DNA from: Candidatus Rokuibacteriota bacterium
GTDB lineage: Bacteria > Methylomirabilota > Methylomirabilia > Rokubacteriales > CSP1-6
Direction of reading: 5' to 3'
Length of the DNA stretch: 64,000 nucleotides
NCBI GenBank assembly: GCA_030647435.1
Contig: JAUSJX010000012.1
Location: forward strand, 134,063 to 198,062
Shown here: piece after piece, positions 8,215-17,211 of the stretch
Layout: each line of letters opens with the position of its first letter
Numbering within the stretch: position 1 is the stretch's first letter
Program-made: the position numbers and the translations under genes
Notes under the pieces: model-generated
Told to the model about the DNA's origin: nothing
The model's input: the letters and a program-made list of their open reading frames with translations, nothing else
The model's database searches: none

Positions 8215-8741
8215 CGCCCCGCCCCGGGCTTCTCTCCGGATCTCTCCCCGGATCTCTCCCCGAATCTCTCCACGATGAGCCGGATGAGGTCGCGCGTGGC
8301 GTGGCTCTTCGGATCCCCCGCGATGGCGACGCACCCTCCGGCCGAAAGGACCGCGCTCCGTTCCGGCACGGACTCCGCCGTGTAGTCGGTGCCCTTGGCG
8401 TGCACGTCGGGCCGGAGTCTCGCGACGAGGGCATCGGCGGTGTCGTCCTCGAAGATGACCACGCCGTCCACGGACGCCAGCGCGCCGACGATCTCCGCGC
8501 GCTCGGTGGCCGTCATGATGGGCCGCCCCGGCCCCTTGAGCCGGCGCACGGAGGTGTCCCCGTTGACCCCGACCAGGAGGGCATCGCCGAGCGCGCGGGC
8601 CTCGCTGAGGTAGCGCACGTGGCCGACGTGGAGGAGATCGAAGCAGCCGTTGGCCAGGACCAGCCGCTTGCCCTGGCGCCGCCAGCCCTCGGCAAGACGG
8701 GCCGCCTCGTCAACGCCGAGCAGCGGCGCCATCGTCACCAA
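8211..8741 (-). CDS. hldC: D-glycero-beta-D-manno-heptose-1-phosphate adenylyltransferase
   Basis: Cytidylyltransferase-fold enzyme of 176 residues with the nucleotidyltransferase HxGH motif (His38 to His41) in NGCFDLLHVGHVRYL. It makes ADP-D,D-heptose from heptose-1-phosphate. Here it is a separate protein from the kinase, whereas in E. coli the two are fused as HldE (RfaE). The tail is a short Gly-Glu-Arg-Ser repeat encoded by a 12-base tandem repeat. The start overlaps the 3' end of hldA by 32 bases; a second ATG three codons in (8732) is possible. Confidence 0.92.
   Translation of the reverse strand: MVTMAPLLGVDEAARLAEGWRRQGKRLVLANGCFDLLHVGHVRYLSEARALGDALLVGVNGDTSVRRLKGPGRPIMTATERAEIVGALASVDGVVIFEDDTADALVARLRPDVHAKGTDYTAESVPERSAVLSAGGCVAIAGDPKSHATRDLIRLIVERFGERSGERSGEKPGAGR
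8227..8273. repeat. 12-base tandem repeat encoding the hldC C-terminus
   Basis: Two perfect units (8238-8249 and 8250-8261) with one diverged unit on each side, reading GGATCTCTCCCC on the plus strand. In hldC they encode a GERS/GERS/GEKP tail after the folded domain. The unit is a multiple of three, so changes in copy number would stay in frame. Confidence 0.75.
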
Positions 8742-9726
8742 GCGACTCGGAAAGCTCCTGCGGGGAGACGGTCGCCGTGCCTCGCTTCATCACCACCACG
8801 CCGCCGGCCACGTTGGCGAGCCACGCGGCCTCGACCGCTTCCGCCCCGGCGGCGAGGGCGACGGTAAAGGCGCTGATCACGGTGTCCCCCGCGCCGGTCA
8901 CGTCGGCGATCTGATCGCTCCCGTGAATAGGCATGAACGTCACGGGCCCCTCGCGCTCGAGCAGCGCCATGCCCCGACTGCCGCGCGTAATCAGGAGATA
9001 TCGCGAATCGAGCCGCTCGAGCACCACGCGCCCGGCCTTCTCGAGAGCGCTCTCGTCTCCCAGCTCGGCCCCCGCCAGCGCCTCGACCTCGGGCTCGTTC
9101 GGAGTCGCCGCGGTCGCGCCCCGGAAGCGCGGCAGGTCATAGCGGCTGTCCACTGCCACGATGGCCCCGTGCCCTCGCGCCGCCTCGATGACGGCTTCGA
9201 AGACCCGTGCCGTGACGGAGCCATAGCCGTAGTCGGAGACGAGGAAGGCGTCGGCTCCGCTCCCGGCCGCCTGCACGGCGGCGATCAGCCGCGCCTCGAC
9301 ATCGCCCGTCAGGCTCGGCTCGGGCTCGCGGTCCAGCCTGACGACCTGCTGGCGCGTGGACTCGTAGCCGCCTGCCATGATGCGCGTCTTCATCGGAGTC
9401 AGGCGCCCCGCTGCCCTGCTCACACCCTCGCAAGGGATCCCGGCTTCGCCGAAGAGCCGCAGGACTTCGTCTCCCGCTGGGTCTCTGCCCAGGACGCCTA
9501 CGGGCAGGGCCGTCGCACCGAGGGCGCGGACATTGTGAGCGGCATTCGCGGCGCCGCCCAGGCGAACCTCGCGGTCCGTGAAGCGGAGGATGAGGACGGG
9601 CGCCTCCCGGGAGATGCGCGCGGGCTTGCCGTAGAGGTATTCGTCGGCGATGAGGTCGCCGACGACGACGATCCTCTTGCCGGTGAACCCCGTGATGAGC
9701 GCGCGGAGCCTCTTCACCGGGAACAT
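8710..9726 (-). CDS. hldA: D-glycero-beta-D-manno-heptose-7-phosphate kinase
   Basis: PfkB/ribokinase-family sugar kinase of 338 residues that phosphorylates heptose-7-phosphate at C1. It shows the PfkB N-terminal GGAANAAHN glycine pair and the C-terminal ATP/catalytic motif DVTGAGDT with the catalytic aspartate. The ATG at 9726 gives an N-terminus matching the kinase half of HldE; the frame remains open upstream inside gmhB. It overlaps gmhB by 13 bases and hldC by 32 bases, forming a compact ADP-heptose operon. Confidence 0.93.
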   Translation of the reverse strand: MFPVKRLRALITGFTGKRIVVVGDLIADEYLYGKPARISREAPVLILRFTDREVRLGGAANAAHNVRALGATALPVGVLGRDPAGDEVLRLFGEAGIPCEGVSRAAGRLTPMKTRIMAGGYESTRQQVVRLDREPEPSLTGDVEARLIAAVQAAGSGADAFLVSDYGYGSVTARVFEAVIEAARGHGAIVAVDSRYDLPRFRGATAATPNEPEVEALAGAELGDESALEKAGRVVLERLDSRYLLITRGSRGMALLEREGPVTFMPIHGSDQIADVTGAGDTVISAFTVALAAGAEAVEAAWLANVAGGVVVMKRGTATVSPQELSESLGDDGAAARR

Positions 9727-10319
9727 GGCATCTCCAGTCTCCCCAGCGCCCACTCGACGGCGTCGAAGAGATCCTCGGCCACATGGTCGGGCTTCAGCGT
9801 CCACTCTTGCCGCCGATACTCCCATTCCCCACGGCCGTACCCCGTGAGCACGAGGACCGTCGCCAGTCCAGCCGCGTGTCCAGCTCCAATGTCCGACGGC
9901 TTGTCGCCTACCATCACCGACCGGGACAGGTCCAACGCCAAATCCGCCGCCGCGCGGAGCAGGAGCCCCGGCTTGGGCTTCCGGCATTCGCACTCAAGGC
10001 GGAATGGCGGCCGCCCGGCTGTCGGATGATGGGTGCAGACATAGAGAGCGTCGAGAATCGCTCCGTGCTCGGCCAGCTGGCGCTCGACCTCGGCGTTGAC
10101 CGCGTCGAGTGTCTCTTTCGAAAAATAGTCTCGCGCAATGCCGGCCTGGTTGGTCGCCATCACCGCGGCGATCCCTGCCCGATTGAGGCGGGCGACAGCG
10201 GCGGGCGATCTCGGCAGCATGCGTACCCGGCTGGGGTGATTGATATACCCCGCCTCCTCGATGAGACAACCGTCGCGGTCCATGAACACGGCTGGACGGC
10301 CAGTGGACGCCGGGGGCAT
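9714..10319 (-). CDS. gmhB: D-glycero-beta-D-manno-heptose-1,7-bisphosphate 7-phosphatase
   Basis: HAD-superfamily phosphatase of about 201 residues. The nucleophile/acid pair is Asp14 and Asp16 in FMDRDG. The zinc loop residues Cys95, His97, Cys110 and Cys112 match the Cys-x-His...Cys-x-Cys loop that defines GmhB among HAD enzymes, and GDKPSDIGAG is the Mg-binding motif. The ATG at 10319 was chosen because upstream sequence in the same frame is non-conserved; its ribosome binding site is weak. gmhA, the isomerase that begins the pathway, is not in the window. Confidence 0.9.
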   Translation of the reverse strand: MPPASTGRPAVFMDRDGCLIEEAGYINHPSRVRMLPRSPAAVARLNRAGIAAVMATNQAGIARDYFSKETLDAVNAEVERQLAEHGAILDALYVCTHHPTAGRPPFRLECECRKPKPGLLLRAAADLALDLSRSVMVGDKPSDIGAGHAAGLATVLVLTGYGRGEWEYRRQEWTLKPDHVAEDLFDAVEWALGRLEMPCSR

Positions 10320-10774
10320 GAGGGCAGTGTAATGCTCCGGCCCGGATTGATCAATGAAAATCCCGGTTTGGTCGTGTCTCGGGTCGACCGTAGGGGTCGA
10401 GGTCGGCAGTGCCACCCGTGGCGTACACCTGACATGGTCCCGCGCGCGAAGCGGCCTTCTGACGTGATCCCGCTTACCAAGGCGATCCGGGACACTGCGA
10501 CGGGGACAAGGGAAACGTCAAAACTAGGGGCCTCGAATAGGGGACCATTGAAAGGGGGTCTGAGGGGCGGGAAGGCTCGCACCATATAGTAGTTATCATC
10601 CAGAAAGCAGAGGCAGGTCACCTAGCCTATGGCGTACACGCGTTGCGGATACGGCTAGATTTCTCTCCGCAGTCCTCACTTCAAGAGGCGAACCCTGATC
10701 CTGCATATCGGGACCCGCGGGGGGTCCCAAGCTGAATCCGATCCGTTTCCGGTACCCACACGTTACACTACCGC
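10320..10774. other. Gene-free 455-base left flank of the restriction-modification gene
   Basis: No credible coding sequence. Two related 15-base elements (CTGACATGGTCCCGC at 10429-10443 and CTGACGTGATCCCGC at 10459-10473) recur with a 30-base period. A 6-bp hairpin lies at 10710-10728. Composition is less GC-rich than the neighbouring operons. The paired repeats could be the remains of a mobile-element end, but no transposase or terminal inverted repeat is visible. Just before the restriction gene there is TACACT at 10764-10769, a possible -10 without a good -35 match. Confidence 0.6.
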
Positions 10775-13708
10775 GTGATGGCCGACGCCGTGCTCCCTCC
10801 GTGCCCTCCGATTATTCTCGAAAAGGTTCGCCAGTTCACCGAGCACATCGAAGTCTACAAGTCCGGAGACTACAGCGAGGCCCAGCTTCGGATAGATTTC
10901 CTCAATCCCATGGTCGAAGCCCTCGGCTGGGACGTGGAGAACAAGCTTGGCTACGCCGAGGCCTATCGCGACGTTGTCTATGAAGACCAAGTCAAGGTTG
11001 GTGGGGCGGCCAAGGCGCCCGACTACGGCTTCTATATCGGTGGCCGCGCTGCCGGTGGCGGGCGGAAATTCTTCCTAGAAGCGAAGAACCCCTCGATCAA
11101 TCTTCTTGTCAATCCTGCTCCCGCATATCAATTGCGACGCTATGCATGGACCGCCAAACTTCCCCTGTCGATCCTCACCTCGTTCGAGGAGTTTATCGTC
11201 TACGACACCCGCGTCGAGCCGTTAAAGACAGACAAGGCAACAACTGCCTCTATCCTCAAGGTTGTCTACACCGACTTTCCCCAGCGTTGGCACGAGATAG
11301 CAGCGCTCTTTTCGATCGACGCCATCCGCCGAGGTTCATTCGACCGCTTCGCGCAGTCGATGAAGAAGCAACGTGGCACGGCACCGGTCGATGATGCGTT
11401 CCTCCAGGACATCGAGCAGTGGCGAGAGGACCTCGCCCAAGCCATCGCGAAACACAACCCGACGATTTCTCAGCGCGATTTGAACTTTTCAGTGCAGCGC
11501 ACGATCGATCGCATCATCTTCCTCCGGATGTGCGAAGACCGAGGTATCGAATCACCGGCGAGCCTTATGGCACTTCTAAGCGGTGACCGAGTCTATACAC
11601 GGCTCGGTGAGATGTTCCATCGCGCCGATGATCGATACAATTCTGGGCTGTTCCATTTTGCAACGGAAAAAGGCCGTGATGAAGTCCCCGATCAGCTGAC
11701 TCTCCGGCTGGAGATCGACGACAAAGTTCTAAAGCACATCATCAAGCGGCTTTACGACAGCCCGTATGAATTTAGCGTCCTGCCGCCGGAAATCTTGGGC
11801 CAAGTCTACGAGCAATTCCTCGGTAAGGTCATTGTCCTCACGGCCGGTCATCGTGCAAGGGTCGAGGCTAAGCCGGAAGTACGTAAGGCGGGCGGTGTTT
11901 ACTACACTCCTGCATACATCGTTGACGACATCGTGAAAGACACCCTAGGCAGGTTGCTCGACGATCTACCTCATCCAAGCGAGAACCCTGGCGACCAACC
12001 ACGCCAATCGGTAGCGCCGCTCGCCAGTAAACGAGATTCCGGTCGCGTTCTCTCTCCTAAGGACGCTGTGAAGCTGCGCATTCTCGATCCGGCGTGCGGG
12101 TCGGGCTCATTCCTGATCGGCGCGTATCAGTACCTCCTAGACTGGCATCTCCGTTGGTATCTGAAGAACGATCCCGACCAACACTGCAAGGGCAAGAACC
12201 CTCCCCTCATGCGGATGGCGAGAGCCAGATACAGCCTTTCAAGTCCTACCACCCAGAGTGTCGACTACCGCCTCACCACCTCCAAGCGCAAGGACATCCT
12301 ACTTAACTCAATCTATGGCGTCGACATTGACCCCCAGGCCGTAGAGGTCACCAAACTGTCGCTCCTTCTGAAGGTCCTCGAAGGCGAATCACAGGAATCG
12401 ATCAACGCGCAACTCAAGCTCTTCCACCAGCGTGCACTGCCTGATCTAGGACGAAACGTCAAATGTGGGAACAGTCTCATTGACTCTCACTTCTATGCGA
12501 CCGGGCAATTGACGCTGAACGAGGAAGATCGCATCCGCATCAATGTATTTGACTGGGACAAGGGATTTCCTGAAATCATGAAACACGGCGGATTTGACGT
12601 AGTGATTGGGAATCCACCATACATCTTCGGTGAGTATCACGATGCGAACACGAAGGCATTTCTTGAATCGATAATGAGAAGCGCCGTGGGTCAATACGAC
12701 ACCTATTGGCTGTTCATTGAACGGGCGCTCGATCTGACACGAGATGGGGGACGGTGCGGTCTTATTGTTCCGGATGCGCTGCTCGCACGCGACGAGTGTT
12801 CAACCATTCGCGAATTGTTGCTCAGCAAGGGCCTAGAACGCTTGTTTCATTGCGGACTAGTGTTTTCCGCAGGTGTCTCCGCCCTCGTGTTTACCATCGC
12901 AAAGGGCTCACGGCCAGCGCAAATCAGAATCGAGACACGAGAAGGTGAACGAGCGGTGGAGCGCGAAGCGTGTTCGTCGGACCGTTTCATGAAGGATCCG
13001 CGACGGAAATTCTTGATCTATGCTTCTGACGCAGAAGCAGTCTTGATCGACGGGATTCGAGCACACTCGAAGCCGCTCCTTAAATACGCCAAACTGTCGC
13101 GAGGGGAAGAGCTAGGCAAGAAGAACGTTCTCGCCAGTGGGCCAGTCCCGATCCTAGTCGGCGAAAACATCGGGCGCTATTCGCTTAGCCGCCCAACACG
13201 ATTCATTCGGAGGCCCGAGAAGGATAAGGATCTGTATCGCTCTCCGAAGATTGTGATCGTCAAAACGGGAGCCCAGTGCATTGCGTCGCTCGACCGCGAA
13301 TCGCTTGTAACGATGCAGTCTGTGTACAACCTCCACATAATAGATGACGCGATCCCGATCGAGTCCATGTTGGCAATTCTCAATAGCCGCCTAACTGCCT
13401 ATCTGGTTAAGAAGACCTTTACGGCGTACAAGTTACTCTTTCCTCAGTTGAACCAGACAACAATAGAGGAACTCCCAGTTGTCCTACCAGACAGTGAACA
13501 GCAGCGAGAGGCGAAGACGCTGGTAGACAGAATACTCGAATTGCGGCAGCAGCTAGTGGCAACGAGGTCGCCAGTCGACCAGGAGCGCCTGTCTCGTGAG
13601 ATCGAGGCCATCGGTGATCGGATCGACCAATTTGTCTACGGGCTCTATGACCTGACTCCTGAGCAGATTCGAATCGTCGAGCAGGCCACAGTCCCTTCCT
13701 CCGCGTAA
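10775..13708 (+). CDS. Type IIG restriction-modification enzyme (fused nuclease, adenine methyltransferase, specificity domain)
   Basis: A 977-residue single-chain restriction enzyme and DNA methyltransferase. The N-terminus has a PD-(D/E)xK nuclease signature (Asp83; Glu102-Ala-Lys104). A helical connector follows. The N6-adenine methyltransferase has motif X-like GGVYYTPAYI (373-382), SAM motif DPACGSGS (438-445) and catalytic NPPY (613-616). Residues from about 640 form the target-recognition part, ending in a helical TaqI-type specificity segment. It lies on the opposite strand from its neighbours, has visibly lower GC, and splits the heptose genes from the core glycosyltransferases, which suggests horizontal acquisition. 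Start is GTG 10775 or ATG 10778; no ribosome binding site is visible. Recognition sequence cannot be predicted here. Confidence 0.9.
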   Translation: MMADAVLPPCPPIILEKVRQFTEHIEVYKSGDYSEAQLRIDFLNPMVEALGWDVENKLGYAEAYRDVVYEDQVKVGGAAKAPDYGFYIGGRAAGGGRKFFLEAKNPSINLLVNPAPAYQLRRYAWTAKLPLSILTSFEEFIVYDTRVEPLKTDKATTASILKVVYTDFPQRWHEIAALFSIDAIRRGSFDRFAQSMKKQRGTAPVDDAFLQDIEQWREDLAQAIAKHNPTISQRDLNFSVQRTIDRIIFLRMCEDRGIESPASLMALLSGDRVYTRLGEMFHRADDRYNSGLFHFATEKGRDEVPDQLTLRLEIDDKVLKHIIKRLYDSPYEFSVLPPEILGQVYEQFLGKVIVLTAGHRARVEAKPEVRKAGGVYYTPAYIVDDIVKDTLGRLLDDLPHPSENPGDQPRQSVAPLASKRDSGRVLSPKDAVKLRILDPACGSGSFLIGAYQYLLDWHLRWYLKNDPDQHCKGKNPPLMRMARARYSLSSPTTQSVDYRLTTSKRKDILLNSIYGVDIDPQAVEVTKLSLLLKVLEGESQESINAQLKLFHQRALPDLGRNVKCGNSLIDSHFYATGQLTLNEEDRIRINVFDWDKGFPEIMKHGGFDVVIGNPPYIFGEYHDANTKAFLESIMRSAVGQYDTYWLFIERALDLTRDGGRCGLIVPDALLARDECSTIRELLLSKGLERLFHCGLVFSAGVSALVFTIAKGSRPAQIRIETREGERAVEREACSSDRFMKDPRRKFLIYASDAEAVLIDGIRAHSKPLLKYAKLSRGEELGKKNVLASGPVPILVGENIGRYSLSRPTRFIRRPEKDKDLYRSPKIVIVKTGAQCIASLDRESLVTMQSVYNLHIIDDAIPIESMLAILNSRLTAYLVKKTFTAYKLLFPQLNQTTIEELPVVLPDSEQQREAKTLVDRILELRQQLVATRSPVDQERLSREIEAIGDRIDQFVYGLYDLTPEQIRIVEQATVPSSA

Positions 13709-13844
13709 GAGGCTGAATGGTGGACGCGGATAAGGAGAGTTCAGACCGTCTGATCTCGGCGGCGTCATCGTGGATGAGCGGACTCTTCGATTTAGTCATC
13801 GACCGCCGAAACCCCTAACGCCAAACTGAGACACTACCTCTGTT

Positions 13845-14969
13845 TTACTGACTCGAGGAACCCGTCAGGGGGCTGAGAAGGCGATAGATTCGTTCGAGCC
13901 CTTCGACCTGCGCCGCGTAGGTGAACGGCTCGGCCGACGTCCGGGCCGCCAGCGCCAGCCTTCCCGCATCGCCGTCCCGAATGATCCGCAGTCCTTGCGC
14001 GATATCGGACGGATCGAGAGAGGCTGTCACAGCGCCGTTCACGCCGTCCCGCACGACCTCAGATCCGCCCGTCATCGCACTCGTGAGCACCGGGACGCCG
14101 GACGCCAGCGCCTCGAGATGCACGTTCCCGAATGGCTCGTAGCGGGCCGGCAGAGCCACGGCGTCGGCGGCGGCATAGAGCCGTTCGACGTCGGGACGCG
14201 GCGCTGTCCAGGTCACGGATCCCTGCAGGTCGAGCCGCGCCTCCAGCCTGCGGTATATCTCGGTCCGCCCTTTGCCGGCCACGAGGAGGCGGATGTCACG
14301 GGACCGGAGGGCGGCCACGGCCTCCATCAGGGGTCCTAAGCCTTTGCGCTCGAAGCCGGAGCCGACGAACGCAACCAGCCACGCGTCCCGCGAAATCCCC
14401 AGCGCCTCCCGAGTCTCCGCTCGCCAGCGCTTGCGGTTCTCTGGATGGAAGCGGGTCAGGTCCACACCGTTATAAACGACGGTGACGCTCGAAGCCGGCG
14501 TGCGGTAGAGGCGCTCGATTTCGGCCTTGCCCCTTGCGGAAATCGCCACGATGTGGCGCGCGCCCCGAAGCGTGAAGATGCGCCGCTCCAGCCACAAGAG
14601 GAGCCGATGCTGAGGATTCACTTGAAGGCCCCCGCGCCCCATGGCCTCGAGGTACGCCCGATGGCAGCCTTCGCCGGCCCGGTAGATGTCCTGGGCCAGG
14701 CACCGCTCGTGGCTCTGGACGAGGTCGTAGGCTCCGGCGCTCACCGCCCTCTTCGCCGCCAGGGCGAAGCAGAGCTGGCGGAGCACTGAGGGCTGCCCCG
14801 GAACCGCGAGCCGGCGGAGGCCGACGCCGGGGACAGGGAATTGCCCCGCTGACGTGATGAGGTCGACGTCGTAGCCGCCGCGCTCGACGAGCGCTCTGAG
14901 CAGACCCGCGGTGGAGGTTTCGACGCCACCGTGGAAGGAGAAGGGGCGGCAGATGACGGCGAGCTTCAT
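13845..14969 (-). CDS. Glycosyltransferase family 4, WaaG-like (LPS core)
   Basis: A 374-residue GT-B enzyme. It starts with the acceptor-domain strand and GGVETSTAGLL loop. Mid-sequence it has AGEGCHRAYLE, which resembles WaaG, the enzyme that adds the first core glucose to heptose II. The donor domain has the full E-x7-E motif (EPFGNVHLE). Of the five consecutive GT4-type genes this is the one with the most standard catalytic motif. It is last in the overlapping array that starts at bamA, and the restriction-modification gene lies immediately downstream. Donor and acceptor are inferred. Confidence 0.82.
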   Translation of the reverse strand: MKLAVICRPFSFHGGVETSTAGLLRALVERGGYDVDLITSAGQFPVPGVGLRRLAVPGQPSVLRQLCFALAAKRAVSAGAYDLVQSHERCLAQDIYRAGEGCHRAYLEAMGRGGLQVNPQHRLLLWLERRIFTLRGARHIVAISARGKAEIERLYRTPASSVTVVYNGVDLTRFHPENRKRWRAETREALGISRDAWLVAFVGSGFERKGLGPLMEAVAALRSRDIRLLVAGKGRTEIYRRLEARLDLQGSVTWTAPRPDVERLYAAADAVALPARYEPFGNVHLEALASGVPVLTSAMTGGSEVVRDGVNGAVTASLDPSDIAQGLRIIRDGDAGRLALAARTSAEPFTYAAQVEGLERIYRLLSPLTGSSSQ

Positions 14970-16096
14970 CTGGTCGCCATGACTCGCTCGATCAGCGGGA
15001 ACAGCTCGGCCCGCGCCGCCTGGAAGCTGTAGCGCTCCACGCAGCGCTCGCGGGCCTGGGCGCCCAGAGCCTCCGCATGAGTGGAATCGTCGAGGAGCGT
15101 CCGAATGGCGGCGGCCAGCCCCGACACGTCCCCCGGCTCGACCAGGAGACCACAGCCGTCGAGGATCTCCGGGATCATGGAGACTCGCGTCGAGACCACC
15201 GGGCGCCCGAGAGCCATGGCGTCGAAGATCTTCGCCGGGACCTGACCGACGGTGTCGGGCGTTTCCCGCTGGGGCACGGCCACCACATCGGCCGCCGAGA
15301 GGAGCGTCGGGACTTGCTCAAACGGCACCCACGGCACGAGCGCGGCCCGCGGGCACCGCCCGAGGACCCGCTTGCCCGCCGCGCTGTCGGCGTGGGCTCC
15401 CACCACCACCAAGGCCACGTCGGGCCGTCCCAGCGAAGCCACGGCCGCGGCGAGGTCGTCCAGGCCCTTGTAGTCTCGCGGCGTGCCGAGGAACATGACG
15501 ACGCGCTTGTCCCCCACGCCGAGGAGGCGGCGTCCAGCAGCAGGGCTCGCGCAGCCCGGCTTCCACGCGTCGGTGTCCCTGACGTGCGGGATAAGCGTGC
15601 CCCCGAAGCGCTGCTGGAGGAAGCGCGAGGCGACCGTCACGCCATCCGCGAGCGCGGTGAGTCGCTCGCAGAGCCAGGTCCACGGCAGGCCGCTCGGGTT
15701 GCCGAGGTTGACCGCGCGGCCGACGGTGCCCCAGAAGCCCGACCCAAGGTAGAAGCCCACCTCCCAGTCGTCGATGTCGAGCAGCAGCGGCCGTTTTCCC
15801 GCAACGCGCTTGAGGTAGCCGACGCCGGCGCTCGCGAGCTTCGTCTTGGACGCGTAGATGAGATCCCCGTCGGCTCGCCGCGCGAGATCGGCCATCGTGG
15901 CGACGAATCCCGGCATGCGCCGGGCCGGGACGCTCGTGTAGCGGACGGGCCCGGAAGCCACGGGCTCCCAGAGCCCTGGCCCCGAGCGCGGTCCGATCAC
16001 CTCCACGGAGCCGAGTGGTACCAGCAGTCTCGCCAGGAGATCGGCGCGGCCGGCGGCATTGGCTGAGACGTCGAAGCAGAGCACGGAGATTTTCAT
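14966..16096 (-). CDS. Glycosyltransferase family 4
   Basis: A 376-residue GT-B protein. The N-terminal half contains LLDIDDWEVGFYLG and the C-terminal half a donor-binding segment VPAKIFDAMALGRPVV. At the site where many GT4 enzymes have E-x7-E it has G-x7-D, so the first acidic residue is absent, as in a subset of the family. It overlaps both neighbours by four bases. It probably adds a core or surface-polysaccharide sugar; substrate unknown. Confidence 0.8.
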   Translation of the reverse strand: MKISVLCFDVSANAAGRADLLARLLVPLGSVEVIGPRSGPGLWEPVASGPVRYTSVPARRMPGFVATMADLARRADGDLIYASKTKLASAGVGYLKRVAGKRPLLLDIDDWEVGFYLGSGFWGTVGRAVNLGNPSGLPWTWLCERLTALADGVTVASRFLQQRFGGTLIPHVRDTDAWKPGCASPAAGRRLLGVGDKRVVMFLGTPRDYKGLDDLAAAVASLGRPDVALVVVGAHADSAAGKRVLGRCPRAALVPWVPFEQVPTLLSAADVVAVPQRETPDTVGQVPAKIFDAMALGRPVVSTRVSMIPEILDGCGLLVEPGDVSGLAAAIRTLLDDSTHAEALGAQARERCVERYSFQAARAELFPLIERVMATR

Positions 16097-17211
16097 GAGT
16101 GAGCGGCGAGCCGCCGGTAGTGATCGAGCAGGCTTGCCGCCACGCGTGCGCCCGTCAGTCGCTCATGGCAGAGGGCCGCCGCCCTCTCGCCCAGCCTTCG
16201 CCGAAGCGCGTCGTCATCCAGCAGGGTTGCTAAGGCGCGGGCAAGCTCGGGCGCGTCGCCCCCCGGCACGAGCAGCGCCGACGCATCGTCCGTCAGGACT
16301 TCGGCCGCGACGCCGACGCGGCTGGCGATGACCGCCCGGCCGGCCGCCAGGTACTCGAAGAGCACGCGTGACATCCCGTCGGACTCGAGCGGCGGGTACA
16401 GGGCGATGTCGAGAGATCCGACCACTCGGGCCGGATCGTCGACGAAGCCAAGGAAGGAGACTCGGTCGCCGAGGCCGCCGCGCACCACGCTCTCCCGGAT
16501 CGCGGCTTCGAAGGGCCCCTGCCCCACGAAGAGGAGGTGAAAGGCACGTCCCGAAGCGGTCACCCTGTGAGCCGCCTCGACCACCACCGCATGGCCCTTC
16601 ATGACGCGGAAGCCGGACAAGAGCCCCACGAGCGGCACCCCGGCCGGTAGCCCCAGCTCCTGTCGGAGAGCGGCGCCGTCGTGCCTGGGCCTGAATCTCT
16701 CCCCGTCGGCGCCGCCAGGGAGCGCCACCACGTGGTCGGGGAGCGCCAGACCCGCGGCAAGGCACTGGCGGCGGATGGCCTCGCTTACCGTCACGACGAG
16801 ATCGGTCGCCTGGCCGTAGAGCCAGCGGTTCAAAGCGTGCGGACATATCGGCTGGACGATGTGGCGGGTGCGAACGAGGGGCCGCCTCTGCGAGGACAGG
16901 CGGTTCGCGACTGCCGCCAGCCAGTGTTCCTTGCCGCGATGGACGTGGACGATGTCGGCGGCCGGAAGCCACGCCTGAAGCGTCCTCATGTCGCGGAAAT
17001 CGGCGGCGGGCCGAAGGCCCGAGCGGAAGCTCAAGGTCTCGATCCGCTGGACCCCTTCGCCGCGCGCGCGCGACATGACACGCTCCTCGGTCCCACGACG
17101 GCAGACGAGCGTCGCCTCCTGCCCGGCCTGCGTCAGCTCGCAGCATACCCGCGCGGCCCAGTAGGCATCCGAGGACCACCCGCCGCAGGAGACCATGTGG
17201 ATCACCTTCAC
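16093..17211 (-). CDS. Glycosyltransferase family 4
   Basis: A 372-residue GT-B protein with an N-terminal HMVSCGGWSSDAYWAAR loop, VHVHRG-x-x-HWLA, VRTRH and a C-terminal donor domain in which the E-x7-E position reads D-x7-E. It shares the VH-x-H...W and VRTRH features with the GT at 18338-19447, suggesting these adjacent genes are paralogues. The N-terminal loops suggest a sugar-lipid acceptor, but the substrate cannot be assigned. Both ends overlap the neighbouring genes by four bases. Confidence 0.8.
   Translation of the reverse strand: MKVIHMVSCGGWSSDAYWAARVCCELTQAGQEATLVCRRGTEERVMSRARGEGVQRIETLSFRSGLRPAADFRDMRTLQAWLPAADIVHVHRGKEHWLAAVANRLSSQRRPLVRTRHIVQPICPHALNRWLYGQATDLVVTVSEAIRRQCLAAGLALPDHVVALPGGADGERFRPRHDGAALRQELGLPAGVPLVGLLSGFRVMKGHAVVVEAAHRVTASGRAFHLLFVGQGPFEAAIRESVVRGGLGDRVSFLGFVDDPARVVGSLDIALYPPLESDGMSRVLFEYLAAGRAVIASRVGVAAEVLTDDASALLVPGGDAPELARALATLLDDDALRRRLGERAAALCHERLTGARVAASLLDHYRRLAAHS

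Noticed and set aside
10765-13838. An 8-base match (ACACTACC) on both sides of the restriction gene, as a target-site duplication
   Set aside because: About one such match is expected by chance between flanks of these sizes, and neither copy sits at a defined element end.
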